Shown: positions 1 to 7,537 of the stretch, piece by piece
Position numbering within the stretch: position 1 is the stretch's first letter
Layout: every line of letters begins with the position of its first letter
Assembly (NCBI RefSeq): GCF_003725795.1
Contig: NZ_RBEE01000004.1
Coordinates: 248,001-312,000 of the forward strand
DNA length: 64,000 nt
From: Pedobacter jejuensis
Lineage (GTDB): Bacteria; Bacteroidota; Bacteroidia; Sphingobacteriales; Sphingobacteriaceae
Direction of reading: 5' to 3'
Notes under the pieces: model-generated
What the model was told of the DNA's origin: nothing
The model's database searches: none
The model's input: only the letters and a program-made list of their open reading frames with translations
Position numbers and translations under genes: made by a program

Positions 1-1645
1 GGATATTGCTTCCTAATAACGCTTCCAGACTAAAATCATCGTTTAATTGTTTGGTGTAACTTAGCGTTGCATCGGTATTATTTTCGTTTACTGTAAATGC
101 ACTTTCGGTATAGGAGCCGAATGGGGTGCCGTTAGTTCCATATGCAACTTTTATTTTACGGCGGTCGTTATAGTAATCTGTTCCCGAACGAAAATTGAAG
201 TTCAGTCCATCAATAATTTTATAATTTAAGCCGATGCTCCCAATAAGCCTGTTCCTATTTTGCGAAACCGTATTTTCATAAGCTACCCAATACGGATTAC
301 TGTAATAACTATTGTTCCAATTAAAAGTGTTACCATTTTCATCAAGATAATTTTTGAGCTGATTGATGTCAACTTGTCGACCGAACCAGGTAAATTGCAG
401 CATGGTACTTGTCGATCTCGATCCGCCTGTACCGGGCAGATTATCCGACCCAAGCTTGCTATAATTTGCATTTGCCGTAAGCGTTAATTTTGGAGTAACC
501 CTTAACGTTGTGTTTAAAGCAAATGAATTTTTATCCTGCCCAGAATTTGGTACCACACCAACCTGTTTTAAGTTATTATAAGATAGCCTGTAATCAAACT
601 TCTCACCTGCGTTTTCTATCGCAACGCCATTAGAAAGGGAGTAACCTGTTTGGAAAAAATCGCGAACATTATCTGGATTGGCTACAAAAGGTACAGCAAC
701 GCCTTTAGAAAAGAACTGTGGAATCAGCCGTCCATCCATCCTTGGACCCCAACTTTCATCTACTCCATCGTTTATACCTGCGCCCTTTCCATCCACATAA
801 CTAAACTTTCCTTCAGAGCCCTGACCGAAAACATCCTGATATTTCGGAAGCGTTAATAAACCTTCTATTACCGCATTGGAGTTAAAAGATACGCCGAGTC
901 CTTTTTGGCTTTTACCAGATTTGGTTTTGATAATGATTACCCCGGCCGCTGCCCTGGAACCATACAAAGCCGCAGCATTTGGCCCTTTAAGTACGCTTAT
1001 CGATTCGATATCGTTAGCGTTTATATCAGAAATTGTATTTGCGTAATCTCTTGCTCCTGCCGAATTGAGTTGGGAGTTATCTACCGGAATACCATCGACA
1101 ACAAAAAGCGGTTGGTTATTGCCAGAAATTGAGGTTTCGCCACGGATAACCACCCTTGATGAACCCATATCGCCCTGGCTATTAGTCACACGAACACCAG
1201 CAACTTTACCAGCAAGCGCATTTACCAGATTGGTTTCTCTGGCTTCAGTTAAATTTTCTCCTTTTAATTCCTGAACGGCGTAACCTAGAGATTTCTTTTG
1301 TCGAGAAATGCCAAGCGCTGTAACCACAACTTCGTTTAAGGCATTATTTTGTTCGGTTAAAACAACCTCTACAATTTTATTGCTTTCTGATACCTCAACC
1401 TCTTTAGATGAGAATCCGATGTAAGAGAAAATCAAAATGCCTTTACCGTTAATGGCAATGTTAAAACTGCCTGCATTATTGGTAGTTACAGCCTGTTTTG
1501 TACCCTTTAATAATACAGAAACACCCGGGAGGGTTTCTCCTGTTGAACTTTTCACCGTACCCGTAATGGAAACGCTTTGAGCATCAACAAAAGCGGGGAG
1601 CAAAAGCAAAATTAAAATAATGAGTCGCTTAAAAATTTTGTACAT
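1..1645 (-). CDS. SusC/RagA-family TonB-dependent outer membrane receptor (C-terminus beyond the window)
   Basis: Translation from the ATG at 1643-1645 gives a signal peptide ending near AFVDAQ, a CarboxypepD_reg-like domain (GTVKSSTGETLPGVSVLLKG, about residues 25-95) and a plug domain with the family's typical LNEVVVTALG and LFVVDGIPVDN stretches. The frame stays open to base 1, so at least 548 codons are present and the rest of the barrel lies outside. It should import a ligand across the outer membrane using TonB. The leader carries a SAM-I riboswitch and a Cys-Cys mini-ORF, so the cargo is probably a sulfur or methionine-related compound; that is inference. No SusD partner is visible in the window. 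Confidence 0.9.
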   Translation of the reverse strand, partial: MYKIFKRLIILILLLLPAFVDAQSVSITGTVKSSTGETLPGVSVLLKGTKQAVTTNNAGSFNIAINGKGILIFSYIGFSSKEVEVSESNKIVEVVLTEQNNALNEVVVTALGISRQKKSLGYAVQELKGENLTEARETNLVNALAGKVAGVRVTNSQGDMGSSRVVIRGETSISGNNQPLFVVDGIPVDNSQLNSAGARDYANTISDINANDIESISVLKGPNAAALYGSRAAAGVIIIKTKSGKSQKGLGVSFNSNAVIEGLLTLPKYQDVFGQGSEGKFSYVDGKGAGINDGVDESWGPRMDGRLIPQFFSKGVAVPFVANPDNVRDFFQTGYSLSNGVAIENAGEKFDYRLSYNNLKQVGVVPNSGQDKNSFALNTTLRVTPKLTLTANANYSKLGSDNLPGTGGSRSTSTMLQFTWFGRQVDINQLKNYLDENGNTFNWNNSYYSNPYWVAYENTVSQNRNRLIGSIGLNYKIIDGLNFNFRSGTDYYNDRRKIKVAYGTNGTPFGSYTESAFTVNENNTDATLSYTKQLNDDFSLEALLGSNI

Positions 1646-1755
1646 AGAAATAAAAAATATTAGTTAAAAAATTTGTAAAAATTTGGGCAAAACAATCCCA
1701 CAACGCCTTTTTTGGCGCATTTTACATTTAAAATTGAAGACTAGTTTTTAAAAAT

Positions 1756-1779
1756 TCACAGCATCAATGATGCTTGTGA
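1756..1779 (-). terminator. Second terminator-like hairpin in the TonB receptor leader
   Basis: On the minus strand TCACA-a-GCATC pairs with GATGC-TGTGA across a 3-nt loop, with one bulged A, and is followed within two bases by TTTTT. It lies between the 18-codon ORF and the receptor start. Its 3' arm contains TGCTGT, the same six bases as the two Cys codons of the mini-ORF, so the codons could compete for the 5' arm. Confidence 0.55.
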
Positions 1780-1805
1780 TGGTTTATCCATACTAAATGA
1801 ATGTA

Positions 1806-1862
1806 TTAATGGATGGCTGATTTACAGCAATAGATAGAATTTGGCTCGTTAGATTTTTTCAT
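1806..1862 (-). CDS. 18-aa leader ORF with a Cys-Cys pair
   Basis: The reading MKKSNEPNSIYCCKSAIH starts at ATG 1860-1862 and stops at TAA 1806-1808. The upstream sequence is A/T-rich, typical of Bacteroidota starts. It sits between the SAM-I riboswitch terminator (1914-1944) and a second hairpin with a T-run (1749-1779), ahead of the TonB-dependent receptor. Two adjacent Cys codons (TGC TGT) just before the end recall leader peptides that sense charged tRNA. It could equally be a short expressed peptide or chance. No database comparison was made. Confidence 0.45.
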   Translation of the reverse strand: MKKSNEPNSIYCCKSAIH

Positions 1863-1913
1863 ATTATTTATTTTTAAAAGTTAAATATTCTATAAAATTG
1901 GATTTCACTAAAC

Positions 1914-1944
1914 AAAAAAAGCACACCTGTAAATCAGGAGTGCT
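1914..1944 (-). terminator. Intrinsic terminator of the SAM-I riboswitch
   Basis: On the minus strand AGCAC-t-CCTG pairs with CAGG-t-GTGCT around a 5-nt loop (one internal mismatch) and runs straight into seven T residues. It lies about 40 bases after the riboswitch and fits as its expression platform. Confidence 0.8.
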
Positions 1945-1980
1945 CTCATATATTATTTTAATAATTTCGCATTCAACTGA

Positions 1981-2086
1981 CTTAACTACCCCAAATAATT
2001 TGGGATGGAATTAGCACCATATCTTTTAAAGACTGGTTGCTAAGGTTTCGCAGGGCCATTCCCTCCACCTTTCTTGATAAGTATTT
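1981..2086 (-). promoter_or_regulatory. SAM-I (S-box) riboswitch
   Basis: The minus strand shows the conserved S-box core in order: CTTATCAAG, GGTGGAGGGA, GGCCC, GAAACC, GCAACC, GGTGC and AATTCC, followed by a CCCAAA/TTTGGG P4 hairpin and a short TAAGT that can close P1. This class binds S-adenosylmethionine and usually terminates transcription when SAM is plentiful. The next complete gene downstream is the TonB-dependent receptor at 1-1645, so receptor expression should fall when SAM is high. Confidence 0.95.
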
Positions 2087-2100
2087 CAAAACAACTGGCG

Positions 2101-2108
2101 CAAAGATA
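2101..2108 (-). promoter_or_regulatory. Candidate -7 box for the riboswitch transcript
   Basis: TATCTTTG on the minus strand matches the Bacteroidota -7 consensus TANNTTTG and ends 14 bases before the riboswitch. No properly spaced TTTG -33 box was found, so this is a partial match. Confidence 0.4.
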
Positions 2109-2208
2109 ATATTTAAATTCAATAGTCTATTAATTCTATAGATTTTATTGAATTTATTTTTTTAAGGATGAAATGATAACTACCTTTGACATTCCCAAGA
2201 ATACATCC

Positions 2209-3489
2209 ATGAAAATCATTTCTATATCCTTACTAATTTTTGCATCACTTTTTAAACTTCAAGCCAGTGCCCAAGAAGCGAACTCAAAATCTAATGGTTC
2301 AAAGTCCACGATAAATGCTACAAGCAAATTTTCTGCTATTGGAAATTGGAGAGGTGTATTTTTAATTAAACCTTGTACAGAAGTTCCTTTCAATTTCGAG
2401 ATAAAACAAAAAGATAATAAACCATTTTTATCATTTATTAATGCGGAAGAACATTTTGATGGTGGATGGGTGATTCAAAAAGATGATTCACTTTTGATTA
2501 AGCTTGACCAATTTGATAACGAACTTGCTTTTAAAGTTCAAAACGATTCACTAGTTGGGGTACTTAGAAAACAAAATAAAACGGGCAAACCAATATCCCT
2601 ATCAGCAAATAGAAAAGATAATTACAGGTTTAAAGAAAGTGGCAAAACTCCTGCTGCAGATTTCTCTGGAAAATATGACATCACCTTTAAATCCAAAGAA
2701 GGAAAAGATGAACAAGCGGTTGGACTGTTCAAGCAAACAGGCAATAAATTAACCGGAACATTTTTACGTATAACTGGCGATTCCAGATATTTAGAAGGCA
2801 TCGTAGACGGTCGAAATTTTTACCTATCGAGCTTTATTGGTTCTAATCCCTCCTATTATAAAGGTTCATTTGCAGATGACGGAACCATATCTGGAGCAAT
2901 AATAAGTGCCAGAGGAAATACTGAATTTAACGGTAGTAAAAATAAAAATGCTGCACTACCTGATGCAACAAAACTTACCTTTTTAAAAGATGGATACCAA
3001 ACATTGTCATTTTCACTTCCAGATGTTAATGGAAAAAAGATTTCGTTAACTGATGAGAAATACAAAAACAAGGTGGTGATATTAACCATTACCGGAACCT
3101 GGTGCCCAAACTGTGTAGATGAGGCTTCTTTTATTGCACCCTGGTATGAAAAAAATCGCGACCGTGGCATTGAAGTGATTGGCATACATTATGAAAGGCA
3201 GCTTGATTCGGCCTATGTTAGAAAGGCGCTTACAAGATTTCGGGAAAAGTTTAACATAAAGTACGACCAGGTTATTGCGGGTACACCAGATAAAACACAG
3301 GTTGCCAAATCGCTTCCAGGACTCAAGAACTTTATCTCCTTCCCTACCATGATAATTATTAACAAAAAAGGAGCGGTAGCACAAATCCATACCGGTTATA
3401 GCGGACCAGCAACCGGGAAATATTACACAGACTTTGTTGAATCCTTTAATAACGAGATTGACAAGCTAATGGAAACTGATTCTAAATAA
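2209..3489 (+). CDS. Secreted TlpA/thioredoxin-like thiol-disulfide protein
   Basis: The C-terminal third is a thioredoxin-fold domain with the redox motif WCPNC (Cys299 and Cys302 counted from this start), followed by the usual conserved region with a cis-Pro type loop (SFPTMIIINKKG). The N-terminal part (about residues 40-250) looks like repeated beta-strand barrel sequence. I chose the ATG at 2209 because it begins directly with a signal peptide (MKIISIS... to ASAQ); an in-frame ATG at 2173 adds 12 residues. Proteins of this type act in the periplasm or outer membrane in disulfide reduction. It diverges from the riboswitch transcript and has no obvious operon partner. Confidence 0.85.
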   Translation: MKIISISLLIFASLFKLQASAQEANSKSNGSKSTINATSKFSAIGNWRGVFLIKPCTEVPFNFEIKQKDNKPFLSFINAEEHFDGGWVIQKDDSLLIKLDQFDNELAFKVQNDSLVGVLRKQNKTGKPISLSANRKDNYRFKESGKTPAADFSGKYDITFKSKEGKDEQAVGLFKQTGNKLTGTFLRITGDSRYLEGIVDGRNFYLSSFIGSNPSYYKGSFADDGTISGAIISARGNTEFNGSKNKNAALPDATKLTFLKDGYQTLSFSLPDVNGKKISLTDEKYKNKVVILTITGTWCPNCVDEASFIAPWYEKNRDRGIEVIGIHYERQLDSAYVRKALTRFREKFNIKYDQVIAGTPDKTQVAKSLPGLKNFISFPTMIIINKKGAVAQIHTGYSGPATGKYYTDFVESFNNEIDKLMETDSK

Positions 3490-3618
3490 TTCAAGCGGTA
3501 AGCAAATCAGATAAAAACTTCTTTGTGTACAAAACATATAATTTATAGGATTAATGATGATTTGCGGTACAAAATGCAATTGGAATATGGTAGATGTTCT
3601 TTGAAAAAATAATTGATA

Positions 3619-4176
3619 TTAATAGATAGCGATTAGAGCAATAAAAAGTGCATTAAAAAAATAAGAAGCTGAAATTATTTTTTGATGTGGTTGATTTATG
3701 TATTGGTAATCTCTGCCAAATTCTTTTGTACAGATTAAAAGGGTGAGTATTAATGGTAAGCAAATTATAAGAAGATAGTTGTTAATCAGATAGGATATCA
3801 TCTCAAAAAATATTCGTAACCGCCCTGGCTTGTGATCTGCAATGCTGTAAAGTTGAAACTCATTTGACTTAGATTTGTTTTCAGAAACTACCATCCAAAT
3901 CGAATTTGCCTTCTGAAGTTTTTCTAAATCAATAAAGCCATTTGATAGCGCTAGCGTTTTATAGGAGCGGGTAAAAACTTCTTGTTTATTTGTAGAGACC
4001 GTAAGCTTAAAACTAAATTTACCATAAGTACCGCTGCTTTTTTTATTGATTTGAACATCTGTGCTTTTAAAAGAAATGATTTTTAAATCAGCAAGTTTGA
4101 TGGTCATTAATACTAAGAAAAAAATCCAGGTTACTGCTGTAAGTAGTGGAAATCTATAAGTTAATAAAGAGCTCAT
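3619..4176 (-). CDS. Hypothetical membrane protein, paralogue of the next gene
   Basis: This 185-aa protein has a hydrophobic segment at about residues 9-28, a soluble beta-rich domain and a second hydrophobic segment at about 128-150. It shares layout and an IADHKP motif (IANHKP in the neighbour at 4204-4740) placed just before the second membrane segment, so the two are likely diverged copies. It lies at the far end of the T6SS cargo region. Function is unknown; a membrane immunity protein is one possibility. Confidence 0.6.
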   Translation of the reverse strand: MSSLLTYRFPLLTAVTWIFFLVLMTIKLADLKIISFKSTDVQINKKSSGTYGKFSFKLTVSTNKQEVFTRSYKTLALSNGFIDLEKLQKANSIWMVVSENKSKSNEFQLYSIADHKPGRLRIFFEMISYLINNYLLIICLPLILTLLICTKEFGRDYQYINQPHQKIISASYFFNALFIALIAIY

Positions 4177-4203
4177 ATATGTTTCTTTTTATTTTCATAG
4201 ATA

Positions 4204-4740
4204 TTATATGAATAGAATCTCAATACTTAATCTTACGATTACAAATAAAAAAAATTCTTTAGGAATAAAAATTGCAAACGGGGTAAACTTCAATACAATA
4301 AATAAACATAAAAATAGAATGGCAAAAATTATGATTGTTCGAGTAGAAGAACGGTAGGCGAATAAATCCCAACGAAGTTTTCCTATTTCTGGCTTATGAT
4401 TCGCTATTCCAAAGGCAATCTTGTCACCATTGTCATTGTTATCCGTCGAAAGCTTTTCAACTGTGTAGAAGTAAACATTATCTCCTACTTTTGGTAAAAA
4501 TTGCATCCACCACCTCACATTTGGTTTAAAAAAAGAAGTTGTTTGGATAATATTATTGTCTGAACATTTAACTTTCATACTGAGTTCACATCTATGATAT
4601 CCTGTATTTTTTCTCACAAACATTACCTTGCCATATATCAATTGAGCGCTCGAATTTTTGTTTTCAATAAAGAATAAATAAAAATCTATTATTACCCAAA
4701 GAAACATACCTAGAATAATTATTATCTTGAATATCATCAT
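4204..4740 (-). CDS. Hypothetical membrane protein, DUF3592-like
   Basis: This 178-aa protein has an N-terminal membrane segment (residues 3-22), a beta-rich domain with a VGDNVYFYTVEK stretch that recalls DUF3592 proteins, and a strongly hydrophobic C-terminus that could form two further segments. The IANHKP motif before the second segment is shared with the gene at 3619-4176, 27 bases downstream. The pair probably form one unit at the edge of the T6SS immunity region. The DUF3592 link is by eye only. Confidence 0.6.
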   Translation of the reverse strand: MMIFKIIIILGMFLWVIIDFYLFFIENKNSSAQLIYGKVMFVRKNTGYHRCELSMKVKCSDNNIIQTTSFFKPNVRWWMQFLPKVGDNVYFYTVEKLSTDNNDNGDKIAFGIANHKPEIGKLRWDLFAYRSSTRTIIIFAILFLCLFIVLKFTPFAIFIPKEFFLFVIVRLSIEILFI

Positions 4741-4902
4741 ATATAAGTTTCAATAAGATTGATTATTAGGGCATTATATTATTTCAACTTTTGAGTTATA
4801 TTTCTTTAGGTATTCAATTTTACTCATATACTAACCTTAATTCCACCTATGATGAAGTACGGACTGAAAAATTATTTAACTGCTAAATTTTTGCTATTGT
4901 AT

Positions 4903-5451
4903 TTATCCTAATGCTTGCGCCACTATTGAAATATATTCTTTAATCTTAACTTTTTTCAAATTCTCTGTTTTTTCTGCTCCACCCATACCAATTAAGGGCG
5001 TGTATCCATAACATTCATCTTTTGAAAGTTCGCCCAGTTTTTCTCGAGCTTTTAAATAGTTTTTATAAGGTGTTTTTTTATCTAAGAAACCACTATCGGT
5101 CATTTTTAGATCAAAAAAAACATTAGCTTTTGTTCCTACAACCTCTTGTTTAGTGAAATTTATATCAACATAAATTATACTATTATCTTCCCACAGGTAC
5201 AAAGAACCAAAAGCATCTCTGGCGAAACAAACTGAAGGCGATGTTAAAGGCAAATAGATTTGATTTACTAAATCAGCATACTCAACCGGATTAACAACCC
5301 ATAAAAAACCATTCATATAGCATCCTTCCCCTTGCTCAAGCAACTCATATAGTTCTGGAGTGAACGCACCTTTAACTTGTGCTAAATCATCGGAAGGGAT
5401 TTCTTGCTTATTTTCTAAATTTCCGTAAGTTTCTATAAATTTTGTAAACAT
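4903..5451 (-). CDS. Tdi1-like T6SS immunity protein (GAD-like / DUF1851 type)
   Basis: The 182-aa sequence follows the GAD-like plus DUF1851 layout known from Agrobacterium Tdi1, the immunity protein to the T6SS DNase Tde1. It has an N-terminal FIETYG segment, a central GFLWVVNPVEY, an aromatic FGSLYLWED strand and a C-terminal GYTPLIGMGG run. It is soluble and has no signal peptide, so it would act in the cytoplasm. It lies in a row of small genes after the vgrG-PAAR operon. The toxin it neutralises is not visible nearby, so it may be an orphan kept against neighbours' toxins. Confidence 0.65.
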   Translation of the reverse strand: MFTKFIETYGNLENKQEIPSDDLAQVKGAFTPELYELLEQGEGCYMNGFLWVVNPVEYADLVNQIYLPLTSPSVCFARDAFGSLYLWEDNSIIYVDINFTKQEVVGTKANVFFDLKMTDSGFLDKKTPYKNYLKAREKLGELSKDECYGYTPLIGMGGAEKTENLKKVKIKEYISIVAQALG

Positions 5452-5457
5452 AAATAT

Positions 5458-5913
5458 TTATACCTGTATTAATGGGGTTAACCAACTTGGTGTAGACGCT
5501 TCATCTCGGGGAAATTCCTGATTGTCTATTACATATTCTTCTTTATCTGGTTCCATTTCAAAGTTGGGTTTGTTGTCGTAGTCATAGTTAATTTCGAAAT
5601 CTCCGTCTTCACTAATAACCAATTCAACATTATACCATGCTCCTTTATTTGGAGATAATTTGTACATCTCTTCCCTTAACTTTATGAAAAGATAATCTAC
5701 TGTTTTTTCTTCCGGCGCATTCTCATAATTGGGATCAAATGATTTTCCCTTAACATCATTTATATAATAGGTTGCCGTTAGCTCCACATAAGTAGATAAG
5801 ATGGATGTTTGAACGATAACTTTATTCCAATTATCAACGGGTACGTTATCAAATACGGTTTGCGCAATTTCTTCTACTAGATTATTAATTATTTCCATAG
5901 CTGTTTTTATCAA
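5458..5913 (-). CDS. YezG-like (DUF600-type) immunity protein
   Basis: The 151-aa protein has an alpha-helical start, a WYNVELVISEDGDFEINYDYD strand region and an acidic C-terminus with a DNQEFPRD...PSWL ending, all resembling the YezG/DUF600 family that neutralises YeeF-type nuclease toxins. Its start overlaps the stop of the preceding 277-aa gene by four bases, so they are translationally coupled. Family assignment is by eye. Confidence 0.55.
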   Translation of the reverse strand: MIKTAMEIINNLVEEIAQTVFDNVPVDNWNKVIVQTSILSTYVELTATYYINDVKGKSFDPNYENAPEEKTVDYLFIKLREEMYKLSPNKGAWYNVELVISEDGDFEINYDYDNKPNFEMEPDKEEYVIDNQEFPRDEASTPSWLTPLIQV

Positions 5914-6743
5914 TATTCACCATCTAAGAAAGTAGATTTATTCCATCCATCTATCCAATAATCGGCAATGATAGAAAAACGTTCGTCGTTAGTCTTTTGT
6001 TTAAGCTGTTCTAAGCCATTTGCAACATCTTTTAACAACCAACCTTTACTATTAAGTGTAAGCCAAGCTTCTTTTAATTTGTTATTGCTTAAGTAAGTAT
6101 CAAATAAATTCTTTTTATTTTCATTTCCTTTTAACCAAGGAGATAACTCCTCTATTTTACTCAGCTTTTCAATTGGGGCTATTTCTAACTGAGATGCATT
6201 TTGTAGATATATACTTCTATTCAATATGTAAATTGATGAAGGAAAATCACCATTATATTCTTCAAGTTCTTTAACATATTTAAACGGTCTATTTTCTTTA
6301 AAATATACCAAATGTTTAAATTCTTGTGGTTCATCTCCAAAGTCTAATGTGAACTGATCTATTTCCTCATATTTTTCGAGTCCTATCTTTTTGCAAAAGT
6401 CAATAATCTCTTCGGTTAAGCCATCCTTAGTAATTATCATTCTTAATACTATGAGAGTAATAAACTGATCAGCATGTCTTGCTATTTCAGAAATGTAGCC
6501 ATGTTCTAGAAAATATTCTACAAGAGTTAATTTCCTATCGCAAAAAAAATGATTGATGATGCCTTTGTAGGAAGCTCCATGACCTAGGAAAAGAGGAATC
6601 AAACAGGGAGGGTGCGGATACCAGTAGTCAGTTACAGGATTAAAATCATCTATATAGTTAGGTAATAAAATTTCTTTTTTCATCAATTTTATTATCCTGC
6701 TATCTACGTTTAGGTTTTCAGCAATTTTATATTGATTAGCCAT
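5910..6743 (-). CDS. Hypothetical protein in the immunity gene row
   Basis: This 277-aa soluble protein has no signal peptide or membrane segment. It has a recognisable aromatic region near residues 38-62 (DYWYPHPP, IPLFLGHGASYKG) and a helical C-terminus. I cannot name its family. Its stop overlaps the start of the YezG-like gene (ATGA-type overlap), so it belongs to the same small operon and may be another immunity protein or a companion of one. Confidence 0.6.
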   Translation of the reverse strand: MANQYKIAENLNVDSRIIKLMKKEILLPNYIDDFNPVTDYWYPHPPCLIPLFLGHGASYKGIINHFFCDRKLTLVEYFLEHGYISEIARHADQFITLIVLRMIITKDGLTEEIIDFCKKIGLEKYEEIDQFTLDFGDEPQEFKHLVYFKENRPFKYVKELEEYNGDFPSSIYILNRSIYLQNASQLEIAPIEKLSKIEELSPWLKGNENKKNLFDTYLSNNKLKEAWLTLNSKGWLLKDVANGLEQLKQKTNDERFSIIADYWIDGWNKSTFLDGEY

Positions 6744-6779
6744 TGTTGATAAAGTTAATTATATTATAGAAATCAATCA

Positions 6780-7045
6780 ACTTGTTTCTGCCAGGAGGTT
6801 CTGATAAATCATAAGCAGGAGGATTTAAAGAATACGGAACACAGGTTTTGGATTTTCTCTCGTGCCATATTTATAATCAGTCTAATCATCCGTTAGTAGA
6901 ATACCACCTATCAATTTGGCGATTTATTTCTATTAACTGCTTTAAAATGCAAATACATTGGTATGTTTGAGAACCTTGAAACAAGAGGCTCAGTTTCTTT
7001 ATTTAGTTCATTAATCAATTCGCGATATGCCGTTTTTGTTTTGGT
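6780..7045 (-). pseudogene. Decayed remnants, one matching the 195-aa gene upstream
   Basis: No intact gene fits here, but two coding scraps remain. At about 6828-6871 the minus strand reads YGTRENPKPVFR, nearly identical to YGTKENPIPVFR in the gene at 7534-8121. At 6914-7045 a 44-codon open segment (YRELINELNKETEPL... ending NRNKSPN) has no start. Frames and stops break them apart. This looks like a lost duplicate of the upstream cassette. Confidence 0.5.
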
Positions 7046-7065
7046 TTAAAGGAAAGAAAAGCTGC

Positions 7066-7410
7066 TTATAAATTCCAAACACTCTCTAGGTATAAAATAA
7101 AACGCATAGGTTGAAATTCTCCAAAAGAAAATAGATATAGTCTGTTTTGAACTATTAAATAATAAACTTCAAGGTTTTGCTCTGTGTAAAAATTTTGTAT
7201 CAGAGCACCTTCTTTATGAAGCTTTTCAGCTTTAATAATTGTGTCAAAATCATCAGTATTAAAATTATCTTTTAAAAGGTTTCTCAATGGATTATCAAGA
7301 AAATCTGAAATCTTAAAAGTTAAGCTTGGTATATCGAAAGTTATTTTACCTAGTACTGATTCATCCCCATCAAAAAGCTTCTTCTTAATTGTTGTGTTGT
7401 CTTTTGTCAC
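7066..7410 (-). CDS. Hypothetical small protein downstream of the vgrG-PAAR operon
   Basis: This 114-aa soluble protein is mixed charged and aromatic, with a beta-rich C-terminus (YYLIVQNRLYLFSFGEF). There is no signal peptide or known motif. It starts 31 bases after the stop of the 31-aa peptide, in the same direction, so it is probably the last gene of the cargo operon. A cytoplasmic immunity role is possible but nothing in the sequence proves it. Confidence 0.5.
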   Translation of the reverse strand: MTKDNTTIKKKLFDGDESVLGKITFDIPSLTFKISDFLDNPLRNLLKDNFNTDDFDTIIKAEKLHKEGALIQNFYTEQNLEVYYLIVQNRLYLFSFGEFQPMRFILYLESVWNL

Positions 7411-7441
7411 TTTAATCTAACGGTTTATTATCCTTTTTAAA

Positions 7442-7537
7442 TCAATACAGATTATTTGTAAATAAAATCACTCGTAAAACAACTACTGCTCCAATAATGA
7501 AGCCTAAAACACCGCCCATGTTTTTTAACCACGTCAT
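7442..7537 (-). CDS. 31-aa single-pass membrane peptide
   Basis: ATG at 7535-7537 overlaps the TGA of the 195-aa gene (ATGA), and the frame ends at TGA 7442-7444. The peptide begins MTWLKNMGG and continues with a hydrophobic run (VLGFIIGAVVVLRVILF) long enough to span a membrane. The translational overlap is the main argument that it is real. The role is unknown; small membrane peptides next to effector genes can be immunity factors or toxins. Confidence 0.45.
   Translation of the reverse strand: MTWLKNMGGVLGFIIGAVVVLRVILFTNNLY

Noticed and set aside
260..1274. Several plus-strand ORFs of 60-75 codons at the left edge
   Set aside because: They are antisense to the SusC-type receptor, whose minus-strand frame is open with clear domain motifs.
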